This document shows, in pieces, positions 50,312 through 59,250 of a stretch of DNA of 64,000 nucleotides. The position numbers and the translations under genes were made by a program. The notes below the pieces were generated by a model. The model saw only the letters and a program-made list of their open reading frames with translations, made no database searches and was not told where the DNA came from. Each line of letters starts with the position of its first letter. Position 1 is the stretch's first letter. Source of the DNA: an uncultured Christensenella sp. (GTDB lineage Bacteria > Bacillota > Clostridia > Christensenellales > Pumilibacteraceae); assembly GCA_910585955.1 (NCBI GenBank), contig CAJUGC010000004.1, positions 1 through 64,000 on the forward strand, in the 5' to 3' direction.

Positions 50312-51709
50312 ATGCTGAAATTTTATAATACTTTGTCGAGAAAGAAAGAAGAGTTTGTGCCGATTTCGGAGAAGGTTGTCACGATGTATTCGTGCGGACC
50401 GACGGTATACAACTATGCCCATATAGGCAATCTGCGAGCGTATATGTTCATGGACACTTTGCGCCGCGTACTCAAGTATAACGGCTATAAAATAAAAGGC
50501 GTAATGAACATTACAGACGTGGGGCATCTTCTCTCCGACGGCGACGAAGGCGAAGATAAGATGGAACAGGCGAGCAGACAGCTTAAAAAGTCGCCCGAGG
50601 AAATCGCGGAATTTTACACAGAAGCTTTCATGAAAGATCTTGCCCGTCTCAACATAGGTAAACCCGAGATTATCGCGAAAGCCACCGACCACATCGACGA
50701 TATGATCGCTTACGTCGAGGACCTTTGCGACAAGGGTTACGGATATTTCACGGGCGACGCGGTATATTTCGACATCGGTAAGTTCGACGACTACGGCAAA
50801 CTCTCGCGGCTCAAACTCGAGGATCAGATAGCGGGCGCGCGCGTCGAAGTAAATGCAAAAAAGCGCCACCCCGCCGACTTTGCGCTGTGGAAGATAGCCG
50901 AGCCGAATCACATTATGAAATGGGATTCGCCTTGGGGGCTAGGATACCCGGGTTGGCACATAGAGTGCTCGACCATGAGCCGCAAATATCTCGGCAAGGT
51001 GTTCGACATACACACGGGTGGCATAGATCACATTCCCGTCCATCACGAAAACGAGATAGCGCAGAGCGAAGCAAAAGAAGGCTGCAAAACCGTAGACTAT
51101 TGGATGCACTGCGAGTTCATGTGCGTGGACGGCGGTAAGATGTCCAAATCGCTCGGAAACACATACACCGTCGAAAACCTCATAGAACGAGGCTATCGCC
51201 CGCTCGCCCTTCGGTATCTTGCGCTTAACGCGCACTATCGCAAGAAACTGAACTTCACGTTCGAGGGGCTGGACGCGGCGCAAGTGTCGTACTTAAGACT
51301 TCTCGACTTATGCTTTAAGCACAAAAATTCCAAAGAGCCTACCGCACCCGAAACAATAGAAAAATACAAAAAGGAATTTACCGACGCGGTAAACGACGAC
51401 TTAAACGTGCCGCTTGCTCTCGGCGTGCTGTGGACCATGCTAAAAGAGAAGCCGAGCCGCGACATATACTCCGCCGCTCTCGACTTCGACAAAGTGCTCG
51501 GTCTCTCGCTCGACAAACCCGAGCCGCTCAAAGAGGAAAAAAGCGAACTTATAGAGATCCCAGAAGAAGTCGCCGCGCTTGCGAAAGAAAGACAACTTGC
51601 GCGCGCCGCCAAGGATTGGGCAAAGTCCGACGAACTTCGCGACAAGATCGCCGCGCTCGGCTTTAAGGTCGTCGACACGAAAGAAGGCGCGAAGATAGAA
51701 AAAATTTAA
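50312..51709 (+). CDS. cysS: Cysteinyl-tRNA synthetase
   Basis: Class I synthetase of 465 residues. CGPTVYNYAHIGN with the zinc-ligand Cys and the HIGH variant HIGN, GWHIECS (second zinc ligand), the HHENEIAQSEA zinc site and GGKMSKSLGN. A C-terminal helical domain follows. The ATG at 50312 gives AAGGA seven bases upstream. cysE-cysS adjacency is a Bacillota hallmark. Confidence 0.96.
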   Translation: MLKFYNTLSRKKEEFVPISEKVVTMYSCGPTVYNYAHIGNLRAYMFMDTLRRVLKYNGYKIKGVMNITDVGHLLSDGDEGEDKMEQASRQLKKSPEEIAEFYTEAFMKDLARLNIGKPEIIAKATDHIDDMIAYVEDLCDKGYGYFTGDAVYFDIGKFDDYGKLSRLKLEDQIAGARVEVNAKKRHPADFALWKIAEPNHIMKWDSPWGLGYPGWHIECSTMSRKYLGKVFDIHTGGIDHIPVHHENEIAQSEAKEGCKTVDYWMHCEFMCVDGGKMSKSLGNTYTVENLIERGYRPLALRYLALNAHYRKKLNFTFEGLDAAQVSYLRLLDLCFKHKNSKEPTAPETIEKYKKEFTDAVNDDLNVPLALGVLWTMLKEKPSRDIYSAALDFDKVLGLSLDKPEPLKEEKSELIEIPEEVAALAKERQLARAAKDWAKSDELRDKIAALGFKVVDTKEGAKIEKI

Positions 51710-51711
51710 AC

Positions 51712-52422
51712 ATGAAAAGATATAGGAAAGAATACGAGTTTTCTTACGCGCTCGGCATGACGGTGACATTCGAGTTGCTTTTATCGCGCCCGAAGAGCTT
51801 GCGCGCCGTCTACGTCCACCCCGCCGTCACGAAAAACGACAACTATTTCAAACTTATCGAAAAGTGCGAGTCTCTCGGAATAAGCCCGACAGAAAGCGAA
51901 AAGGCGTTCAATATCCTCTCGCCGAAAGAAAACTGTTTTGTTATAGGAGAATTCGAAAAGTACTCTATGGCGCTCGACGAAGGCGAGCCGCACATAGCGC
52001 TTGTCTCGCCGATGAACGCGGGAAACGTCGGAACAATAATGCGCACCGCTCTCGGACTCGGATACGAAAACATAGCTATTATCGAACCTTGCACAGATCC
52101 GTTTTCTCCCGAAGTCGTCCGCTCGTCGATGGGCGCGATATTTTCCTTGAACGTCGAAGTGTTTAAAAGCATAGACGAGTACCGCGCGAGATTCGAGCAC
52201 AAGCTCTACCCCTTTATGCTTACTGCGAGCCTTCCGATAGAACAGGTGGAGTTCGTGCCGCCGTATGCGCTTGTGTTCGGCAACGAAGCGCACGGACTGC
52301 CCGAGGAGTTTGCCGCGCTCGGACAAAGCGTGATCATTCCGTGCACGGACAAAGTGGACAGCCTCAACCTTTCGATCGCCGCCGCGATCGGTATGTACGA
52401 GGCGCGAAAAAGGACGGTTTGA
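51712..52422 (+). CDS. SpoU-family RNA 2'-O-methyltransferase
   Basis: 236 residues. SPOUT/trefoil-knot motifs: SPMNAGNVGTIMRTALGLG (motif 1), RSSMGAIFS, LVFGNEAHGLP (motif 2) and DSLNLSIAAAIGMYE (motif 3), the last binding SAM. An N-terminal substrate-binding part of about 100 residues is present. It starts two bases after cysS, the position where Bacillus has mrnC-rlmB. The target (23S rRNA or tRNA) is not decidable. Confidence 0.88.
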   Translation: MKRYRKEYEFSYALGMTVTFELLLSRPKSLRAVYVHPAVTKNDNYFKLIEKCESLGISPTESEKAFNILSPKENCFVIGEFEKYSMALDEGEPHIALVSPMNAGNVGTIMRTALGLGYENIAIIEPCTDPFSPEVVRSSMGAIFSLNVEVFKSIDEYRARFEHKLYPFMLTASLPIEQVEFVPPYALVFGNEAHGLPEEFAALGQSVIIPCTDKVDSLNLSIAAAIGMYEARKRTV

Positions 52423-52448
52423 CAAAACAAGACGAATACGGAAATTTT

Positions 52449-52479
52449 AAAAAGCGTCGACGGTAAGTCAACGCTTTTT
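52449..52479 (+). terminator. Rho-independent terminator
   Basis: Stem AAAAAGCGT/ACGCTTTTT (52449-52457 and 52471-52479). It lies between convergent genes and can serve both strands. Confidence 0.8.
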
Positions 52480-52507
52480 GCTTAGGTGCATTTTTTTGTC
52501 GCCATTA

Positions 52508-55500
52508 TCACGTCATCGGCACAAGAGCTTTGGACAGCGCGGGAAGCGCCCAGACGCAGAACACTATTACAAGAGCGACAACGACCGCGCCGGCGACGCT
52601 GCCTATTATTATCCAGCCTTTCTTACTTATGCGCTTACGGCTTTCCCACTGCTCCGCGCTCCAAGGTATCGTGCGATAGACCCAGAATCCGACCGCAGCC
52701 ATTCCGCCCACAAGAACTATCCACAGCACTATAAGCAGAATCTTATAGACCGCGAAGCCTGCGCTGTAGACCGTGCCGTGCACAAAGCCGTTCATTGCGA
52801 GCGAATTTGCCTGTACATAAAGCGTATTGTGCGCCGCGGTGCGAAGAAGCGCCCTTGCCCACTCGGCATTGAAATCGGACAGAACGCCTTTTTGCGCGTT
52901 CCAACCGCTGCACATGATGAGGTCGCCGCCCGAAGCGAGAACCTGGTCGCAGAACTCCGCCGTCGGTCCGCCCATGTAATCGGTTATGACCGCGCCGTTA
53001 AAGCCCCACTCTTGCCTCAGGAGAAGAGTATTGAGCGCATAGCTTCCCGCCACAATGGTGGTGCCTATACGGTTTACGGAAGTCATTATACCCTTTGCTC
53101 CGCCCTCGACAACGCCGTATTCAAACGGCTTCAGATAGATCTCGCGCGCCGCCTGTTCGGTCGAGAATGTCGCAAGACGATTTTTTCCCGAACGGTTTGT
53201 TTCCTGATCGTTGAGAGCAAAGTGTTTCATGTATACATACATACCCTTGCTCTGCACACCTTTTATAACACATGCAACCATTTTACCCGAAAGAACTGCG
53301 TCCTCGCTGTAATACTCGTAGTTTCTTCCCGAGAACGGCGTGCGGTGGATATTGACTGCCGGCGCATACCAACCCGACATTCTGTCCGCGCCGGACGACA
53401 TGAGTATAGCGTCGTTTCCTATAAGTCTGCCCTCTTCTTCGACAAACTCTTTATTGAAGGTTGCCGCCATGGAAATTTCATTGGGAAAACTGTAGCCGCT
53501 TGTTCCGTTTATGAAGCTGTTTATTCCCGTAGGTCCGTCGAGTTCGGTCGTTTTCGGCTTGTTTATCGACTTTACTTCGATAGTGCCGTAGCCGGCATGA
53601 CCGAACAGCTCGTAGATTTCCGAAAACTTCATCTGATTGAGGAAAGTTTCCCACTTCTCGTCGTCGTAAGGCAGTCCCCGCACATCGACAAGCTCGAGAT
53701 CCGCGTCATTGCCGTAAGTGCGGTTTGCCGTATAGGAATTTTTATCCTTGGGGTTGCCGCTTGCTTCATAACCGCTCTTTGCAAGACCTTCTTTGATCTT
53801 TGCCGTAGTCCTAATAGTTCCGATATATCCGTCTTTACCCATTGTGTTCGAACCCGTCGTCTCTCCCGTAGCGGTCGTCAAACTGCCCGAGCCGAGTATG
53901 TGCGGTGCACCGACGGAGGATCCGTCCATTACGGACCAATTGCTTCTCGAAAGATAGGTAGCGCCATCGAAACGCAAATCTTCGAATAGATTGGTAATTT
54001 CGGCGTTCACACCCTTATCGCACTTGACTGTTTCGCTCTGCGTATACCTATATGTGAGTGCGGCATTGCCGTCTACGGCGTAGCCTTTCGCTTTTAGAAT
54101 GTTGTTTACGGCGTCGTGCGCGTCCTTTGCCGCCGTAACGTAGTAATCTCCGGCTTCGAGAATATAGGTCTTGTTGACTTTCTCGTCGTAGACTTTCATG
54201 TCCGAAAGCGGAAATTCCACGGTAAGCGTCTCGCTCTTTGTCGGTTCTATGACCGCGGTCTTAGCGAACTCGACGAGGTTTACCGCCGCTTTTTCTATTC
54301 CGTTTTCACTGTCGAACGTCGTATACTCGCCCGAGTAGTAAATCTGCACGACCTCCTTTCCTGCAACAGTTCCGTTATTCGTAACCTTGACGGAAAGCTT
54401 CACCATGTCGTTTTCGACTTTGCAATCGAAATCGGAGTATGTGAACCGAGTAAACGAAAGCCCGTAGCCGAACGGATAGAGAACGGTCTTGTCATAGTCG
54501 TAGTTTCCTACGTTTGCGCGCCCCGTAACTTTATCCTCATAACGCGTTTCGTAATACTTATAACCGACATAGATATTCTCGGCATAATTTATATACGACT
54601 GTGCGATATCGTCCTCGAAACAGTAATCTCCGAAATTCTGCATAGCGGGCGAAGAGAAGTTGTCGTACACATAGGTGTCTACGAGCCTGCCGGAAGGATT
54701 GGTAGCGCCCGCGAGCACCTCGCCCACCGCCACAAGTCCCGTAGTTCCGAGTCCTGCGTACCAAAGCACGGCGTTTACTCCATAGTCCTTAAGTTCGCCT
54801 ATCTCCATGGCATTGGCGGAGTTTACGAGCACTACTATACGAGAAAACTTTCCGCAATCTTTTATGCCTTTGAGCGTTGCTTTTTCGGACGGGGAAAGCG
54901 ACAGATGACTGTCTTCCTTACTGCCGCCGTGGTTGTCCATCGTGCGGGCAAGGTCGCCGCCCTCGCCGCCGCTTCGGGTAAGCACGAATATCGCGGCACC
55001 ATTGTATGTATTCAACGACTGAGCGAGCGCACCCGACGTCGGGAAATCCGCTTCCTTGCCGAGCGACCAATCGCCCTTGTCCGTACCTCCGCCGGCTGCC
55101 GTACCCTTACCGTGCGCCGTAGAGTTCTTCGCATAATAATCGACAAGTGCGTCATTCACCTCAAAGCCTGCCGCCTTAAGCGAACTCGAAAGCGAAACAC
55201 CGGCTGTCGCCACCGCGCCCGAACCCGTACCGCTCGACGCGCCCTTAGCTCCCGCCATACCGAAGATGCTGACCTTTGCGTTTGCCTCGAGCGGAAGCGC
55301 ACGCGTCGTTCCGTTTACAATGTCGTTTTCGAGCATTACGACTGCTTCTCTGCCCATTTCGAGGCACAGTTCGTCCTCTTTTGCCTTGAGAGCGTCTGCG
55401 CTGTCGTAGTCAAGCTTAAAATATCGCGAATCGACGTCCGTCGCCTCTCCGCTCGTACCGCCGCCGACCGACTTCATGAACTGAGTAAGCACGGAGTCGT

Positions 55501-55621
55501 AGTGAGTCGCAACGCAAGTGAGCGCTATGAGTACGGCAAGCACGAGCGCAAACACACCGCTCCAAACTCCGAGAAAGACGCCCTTTTTCAAGCCCTTTTT
55601 GGGAATATTGTTATTTTCCAT
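52508..55621 (-). CDS. Membrane-anchored GH3 glycosidase of permuted domain order
   Basis: 1037 residues. N-terminal membrane helix (about 15-38), then GH3 C-domain material (SIFGMAGAKG, LTRSGGEGGD near residue 220, VNSANAMEIGEL, GRLVDTYVYD), a fibronectin-like domain (VKVTNNGTVAGKEVVQIYYS), and only then the GH3 N-barrel (LDGPTGI, FNKEFVEEEGRLIGNDA, YMKHFALNDQETNR, nucleophile Asp881 in VITDYMGG). Two more membrane helices close the chain (about 954-981 and 1003-1026). It is probably an external beta-glycosidase held at the membrane. It lies 18 bases after the lipoprotein gene. Confidence 0.87.
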   Translation of the reverse strand: MENNNIPKKGLKKGVFLGVWSGVFALVLAVLIALTCVATHYDSVLTQFMKSVGGGTSGEATDVDSRYFKLDYDSADALKAKEDELCLEMGREAVVMLENDIVNGTTRALPLEANAKVSIFGMAGAKGASSGTGSGAVATAGVSLSSSLKAAGFEVNDALVDYYAKNSTAHGKGTAAGGGTDKGDWSLGKEADFPTSGALAQSLNTYNGAAIFVLTRSGGEGGDLARTMDNHGGSKEDSHLSLSPSEKATLKGIKDCGKFSRIVVLVNSANAMEIGELKDYGVNAVLWYAGLGTTGLVAVGEVLAGATNPSGRLVDTYVYDNFSSPAMQNFGDYCFEDDIAQSYINYAENIYVGYKYYETRYEDKVTGRANVGNYDYDKTVLYPFGYGLSFTRFTYSDFDCKVENDMVKLSVKVTNNGTVAGKEVVQIYYSGEYTTFDSENGIEKAAVNLVEFAKTAVIEPTKSETLTVEFPLSDMKVYDEKVNKTYILEAGDYYVTAAKDAHDAVNNILKAKGYAVDGNAALTYRYTQSETVKCDKGVNAEITNLFEDLRFDGATYLSRSNWSVMDGSSVGAPHILGSGSLTTATGETTGSNTMGKDGYIGTIRTTAKIKEGLAKSGYEASGNPKDKNSYTANRTYGNDADLELVDVRGLPYDDEKWETFLNQMKFSEIYELFGHAGYGTIEVKSINKPKTTELDGPTGINSFINGTSGYSFPNEISMAATFNKEFVEEEGRLIGNDAILMSSGADRMSGWYAPAVNIHRTPFSGRNYEYYSEDAVLSGKMVACVIKGVQSKGMYVYMKHFALNDQETNRSGKNRLATFSTEQAAREIYLKPFEYGVVEGGAKGIMTSVNRIGTTIVAGSYALNTLLLRQEWGFNGAVITDYMGGPTAEFCDQVLASGGDLIMCSGWNAQKGVLSDFNAEWARALLRTAAHNTLYVQANSLAMNGFVHGTVYSAGFAVYKILLIVLWIVLVGGMAAVGFWVYRTIPWSAEQWESRKRISKKGWIIIGSVAGAVVVALVIVFCVWALPALSKALVPMT

Positions 55622-55639
55622 TATTCGCCCCTCGCCTTA

Positions 55640-56629
55640 TCAATCGAAAGAGCTTTCTTCGATATAAGCGAATGTTCCCGCTTCCTTATCGACATTTACC
55701 TTGAAAGCGTTGTTGTTTGTAATCTCCACGCCGGCATCATTATTTGGTGCAAAATAGTATTTACCGCCGAAATGATTGAGCGGATGAAAACTTCTGCCAG
55801 TCGGTCCTTTGGGGAATACCAAATCATTTTCCCTGCCGCTTACGTTTGTAAAGCCATAGTTTTGATAATTTCCCCAATCTTCGCTCCAGACGCAGCCCGT
55901 TGCCGGCGCAAGCGTTACTGTCTTGCCTTCCGTCGTATAAGTACCCGTGAACTTATAGGAAATTTTTACCGGACCGGTGTAGGTCGCAGAAGGAGGCGTG
56001 GGCTGTTCGGGATTCGAGCCGCTTTCGGGAGTGTAAGCGCCCGTTTGCCCGAGAGCAGGTCCCCAAACTGACGAAGCGCAAGTAAAAGTGTCCTTCAATC
56101 TTTCATTCATATCGGCTATGTACTCAAAGCTTAAAGAACGTGTGCCGTCATCCATAACGGCAGTAATTTCTTTGCCGTTATTTGTGATGACTTTAAACTT
56201 CCATCCTTTCCATTCCCATTTTCCCGTCTCGGAAACATTCATTCCGGGGTAAGTAAACTTATATGTACCGTCTTTATAGCAATCGAAAGTGCAAGTTCCT
56301 TTTGCCGTCCATGAAAACAATATGTTTGCGTCTGCCGCCTCGCGTTCGGCATTGCGAAGGCTTGCCGCCGACGCAACGTCCGTCGTTATGTACTTTGTGT
56401 ACTCATACGTCATATCGTCCTTGAGTACAAGCGTATTGACTTCCTCGCAGTCTCCGTTTGCAATATAGCCGGAATGGCGAATGTTGCCTGTAAGCTCGCT
56501 CTTCGAGAACGTAATCTTATATGTGCCGACAACCTCGTTTTTATCCCCGCAAGCGGCGAAACAAAGCACGCCGAGGACAGTGACTGCGATAACGGCGATC
56601 ACCGTAAGTCGCTTGAGTAATTTCTTCAT
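55640..56629 (-). CDS. Unknown lipoprotein upstream of the GH3 gene
   Basis: 329 residues. Signal peptide with lipobox CFAAC, then repeated beta-strand segments of lipocalin-like or DUF5640-like appearance (EVVGTYKITFSK, LVLKDDMTYEYTKY, GTCTFDCYKDGTYKFTYPG, TGKWEWKGWKFKVI). No enzyme motif. GGAGG precedes the ATG at 56629. Transcribed with the GH3 gene from a promoter divergent from the LytTR system, so the pair is the likely target of that system. Confidence 0.78.
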   Translation of the reverse strand: MKKLLKRLTVIAVIAVTVLGVLCFAACGDKNEVVGTYKITFSKSELTGNIRHSGYIANGDCEEVNTLVLKDDMTYEYTKYITTDVASAASLRNAEREAADANILFSWTAKGTCTFDCYKDGTYKFTYPGMNVSETGKWEWKGWKFKVITNNGKEITAVMDDGTRSLSFEYIADMNERLKDTFTCASSVWGPALGQTGAYTPESGSNPEQPTPPSATYTGPVKISYKFTGTYTTEGKTVTLAPATGCVWSEDWGNYQNYGFTNVSGRENDLVFPKGPTGRSFHPLNHFGGKYYFAPNNDAGVEITNNNAFKVNVDKEAGTFAYIEESSFD

Positions 56630-56676
56630 TTTCTTTTCCTCCGAAAAAAATATTTGATGGTCACCCACCGAAAAAT

Positions 56677-56705
56677 AAAATATCACAGCCGAAAGAGTAT
56701 TTCAA
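56677..56705 (-). promoter_or_regulatory. Promoter of the lipoprotein-GH3 operon
   Basis: Minus strand -35 TTGAAA (56705-56700), 17-base spacer, -10 TATTTT (56682-56677). Confidence 0.65.
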
Positions 56706-56758
56706 TGCCGACAGCGCAAAATGTATGTTCTGTCCGCACAGTCTGTCGAAATTCCCTA

Positions 56759-56787
56759 TTGACCTAAAACAAAATGTGTGGTATAAT
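56759..56787 (+). promoter_or_regulatory. Promoter of the LytTR two-component genes
   Basis: -35 TTGACC (56759-56764), 17-base spacer, -10 TATAAT (56782-56787), about 20 bases of leader with GGGAGATG before the ATG. Confidence 0.8.
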
Positions 56788-56813
56788 AAATATAAATCGG
56801 GAGATGCGGAAAG

Positions 56814-57539
56814 ATGAACATTGCTATAGTCGAAGATGAGAAAACATATTCCGATACCGTAAAGGAATACCTGTTGCGCTTTGCCGAAGAAAACGCGACG
56901 TCTTTTTGCGTTGCCGTTTTCGACAATGCGGTCAAACTTTTGACGAACTATTCGGGCAAGTACGACGTAATACTGCTCGACATAAAAATGCCGTATATAG
57001 ACGGAATGGACGCCGCGCATCGTCTCAGAGCGCTCGACGAGAAAGTTATACTCATATTCATTACGTCGCTTGCTCAATACGCCGTGAAGGGCTATGAAGT
57101 AAACGCGTTCGACTATATCTTAAAGCCGATCACCTACGGGGAATTCGCGATGAAGTTCATGCGGGCGTACAAAAAGCACAAGCAAAAGGAAAGCTCGTTT
57201 ATCACCGTTCCGACAGAACGCGGCATCGCAAAGCTCGACCCCGAGAATATAGCATACTGCGAAGTCATAGGTCACAACATCACTTTCCACACCGTTGGCG
57301 GCGACTATAAGCAATATATATCGCTGAAAGCCGTGGAGCAAAAATTATCCGATTTCGCATTTATGAGATGTAACAACTGCTATCTCGTAAACCTCAGGTA
57401 TTGCACCGAGCTTGACGGAGACATGGTAACGGTAAAAATCGGAAGCCGAAGCCATAAGCTTGCGATAAGCCGCAACCGCAGAAAAGATTTTACGGCCGCT
57501 CTCCGAGATTTTCCGGACGGCAAGCGCCCTCGAAAATAA
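56814..57539 (+). CDS. LytTR-family response regulator (AgrA-like)
   Basis: 241 residues. A receiver domain with acidic pocket (VEDE, phospho-acceptor Asp56 in LLDIKMP, ITS, and Lys in LKPI) is followed by a LytTR DNA-binding domain (about 135-235: ENIAYCEVIGHNITFHT, FMRCNNCYLVNLRY). By family knowledge it binds direct repeats upstream of its targets. The kinase gene follows 14 bases later. No agrB/agrD peptide genes are nearby. Confidence 0.92.
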   Translation: MNIAIVEDEKTYSDTVKEYLLRFAEENATSFCVAVFDNAVKLLTNYSGKYDVILLDIKMPYIDGMDAAHRLRALDEKVILIFITSLAQYAVKGYEVNAFDYILKPITYGEFAMKFMRAYKKHKQKESSFITVPTERGIAKLDPENIAYCEVIGHNITFHTVGGDYKQYISLKAVEQKLSDFAFMRCNNCYLVNLRYCTELDGDMVTVKIGSRSHKLAISRNRRKDFTAALRDFPDGKRPRK

Positions 57540-57553
57540 GGTAGGCGACTTAT

Positions 57554-58903
57554 ATGACTGTATTCACATACATAACGGACAACTGCCGACTCAACATAAT
57601 TTCGTTTTTTATGGAGCTGTGCGAAAGCTTTCTTCTCCTCATACTTTTTACGGTTTCCTACAAGCGCCGTAAATATTTCATTCCGAGAATTCTGACAAGC
57701 TTTATATTCGGCTTGGTTTTATGCGTACTTCTTGCCATGTGGAAAAGCGCGTTTTCTTCCGCGCCCACCTCACCCGCCGCAATAACAACGCGCATTGCGA
57801 CTCACACTTTAATGAAGCTGTATCATCTCGCAATAGTGTTTTTCTGTTGGAAAGAAACAACTATGGAAAGCATTGTTTGTTGGTGCACGTTTATAGCGGT
57901 AAAAACTCTCGTGGGCAAAGGCTATGCGCTTATATTGAATCTGTGCGGTATAGACGACACCTCATCCGTCTCGTTCTTTCCTTCCGCGCCGAAATTCGTA
58001 GACTATTTTTTGCTCGGATTGTTTCATTCCGCGTTCTTCATACTCTTTGCCGTGCTGTACGCGAAACGCACCAAACTCGTAGAAACAAAACGGGTATCCG
58101 TCGCACTTTATCTTATATTTATTTCGGTGATTGCCGTTTCCATGCTTCTGAATTTCAGTCGCGCTTTCGAACCGCAAAGTCTTCAATTATCGATTATTAC
58201 GAAAATGTTTGCGCTCATATGTATGTCGTTTGTGCTCGTTACGATTTTCGGCATACTCAAACGGAACAAGCTGTCGCAGGATCTCGAAATCACCGAACAG
58301 CTTTTGACGCAAGAAAAGCGGCGATACGAGACGTCGAAAGAGACGGTCGAAATAATCAACATGAAGTGCCACGATTTGAAACACCGACTGTCATCTCTCG
58401 AGGACAAACTCAATGCACGCGAGATCGAAGAACTGAAAGAAGCCATTAAAATATACGATTCGAATATAAAGACGGGTAACGAAATTCTCGACGTCGTGCT
58501 ATACGAAAAACAGCTGCTTTGCGAAAGCAACCGCATACGTCTTACCTGTCTTGCCGACGGAAAGCTCCTATCGTTCGTTTCGCCGTCGCACCTCTACGCC
58601 CTGTTCGGCAACGCCATTGACAACGCCGTCGAAGCGGTCAAGCCGCTCGAAAAAGAGGACAAGCGGATCATCGGTATCACTCTTCGGCGGGAGGAAAACC
58701 TCGCCGTCATAGAGATTTGCAACTATTTTTCGGGGCGGATAGAAATCAAAGACGGACTGCCCGAGACAAGCAAAGAGGACGGAAACCGACACGGTTACGG
58801 TATGCGCAGTATGAAGTATGTCGCGGAAAGCTACGGCGGGAAAATCGGCGCGGCTATCGACGGAGATATGTTTACGCTTACCGTTTCCATTCCCGTAAGG
58901 TAG
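57554..58903 (+). CDS. GHKL sensor histidine kinase (AgrC-like)
   Basis: 449 residues: six or seven N-terminal membrane helices (about 1-225), a coiled DHp-like segment (LEITEQLLTQEKRRYETSKETVEIINMKCHDLKHRL-type region, with the presumed phospho-His in KCHDLKHRL) and a GHKL ATPase with N box FGNAIDNAVEA and G box GYGMRS. The polytopic sensor with a LytTR partner is typical of peptide sensing, but the ligand is unknown. Confidence 0.9.
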   Translation: MTVFTYITDNCRLNIISFFMELCESFLLLILFTVSYKRRKYFIPRILTSFIFGLVLCVLLAMWKSAFSSAPTSPAAITTRIATHTLMKLYHLAIVFFCWKETTMESIVCWCTFIAVKTLVGKGYALILNLCGIDDTSSVSFFPSAPKFVDYFLLGLFHSAFFILFAVLYAKRTKLVETKRVSVALYLIFISVIAVSMLLNFSRAFEPQSLQLSIITKMFALICMSFVLVTIFGILKRNKLSQDLEITEQLLTQEKRRYETSKETVEIINMKCHDLKHRLSSLEDKLNAREIEELKEAIKIYDSNIKTGNEILDVVLYEKQLLCESNRIRLTCLADGKLLSFVSPSHLYALFGNAIDNAVEAVKPLEKEDKRIIGITLRREENLAVIEICNYFSGRIEIKDGLPETSKEDGNRHGYGMRSMKYVAESYGGKIGAAIDGDMFTLTVSIPVR

Positions 58904-58927
58904 GGCTTTTAATGAGCCTGACCGAAC

Positions 58928-58974
58928 ACCCCTTTGCTGCTTGAACAGCTCCACTTAACTCAAGGAATGCCATT
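58928..58974 (+). repeat. Degenerate type A repeat
   Basis: ACACCCCTTTGCTGCTTGAACAGCTCCACTTAACTCAAGGAATGCC aligns with the type A unit but has lost most of the stem pairing. It is a decayed copy in the same orientation. Confidence 0.6.
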
Positions 58975-58990
58975 TGCGGACAATAAAAAA

Positions 58991-59032
58991 GCGGGTGGGC
59001 TTTATGTGAAGCCTACCCGCAATGTGTTTTTA
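58991..59032. terminator. Bidirectional terminator
   Basis: Stem GCGGGTGGGCTT/AAGCCTACCCGC (58991-59002 and 59009-59020) with one G-T pair, flanked by an A-run on the left and a T-rich stretch on the right, between the convergent kinase and small membrane protein genes. Confidence 0.85.
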
Positions 59033-59037
59033 CGATA

Positions 59038-59232
59038 TTATTTTTTCTTGCCGTTAATGTAAATGCCGATCACACAATAGGTTATGATAGCCATAAATAC
59101 GAGATTGGCTATAACTGCCGTAATCGAAATCATCGGCGAAATATATTCAAGCCCGTAATACGACGAAAAGCACAAAAATATTATTATCAGCAATAATGTG
59201 ACGCCGAGCAGTATAAACGGAATTTTTTTCAT
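59038..59232 (-). CDS. Small two-helix membrane protein
   Basis: 64 residues: PFILLGVTLLLIIIFLCF and TAVIANLVFMAIITYCVIGI as membrane helices, ending NGKKK. Not recognised. AAAGGAG precedes the ATG by nine bases. It lies 18 bases after the lipoprotein gene and before a bidirectional terminator, so the two form a small operon. Confidence 0.7.
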   Translation of the reverse strand: MKKIPFILLGVTLLLIIIFLCFSSYYGLEYISPMISITAVIANLVFMAIITYCVIGIYINGKKK

Positions 59233-59250
59233 AAATTTTATTCTCCTTTT

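Noticed and set aside
56814..58903. Full agr quorum-sensing locus
   Set aside because: Only the regulator and kinase are present; no AgrB-type peptidase or AgrD-type peptide gene in the flanks.
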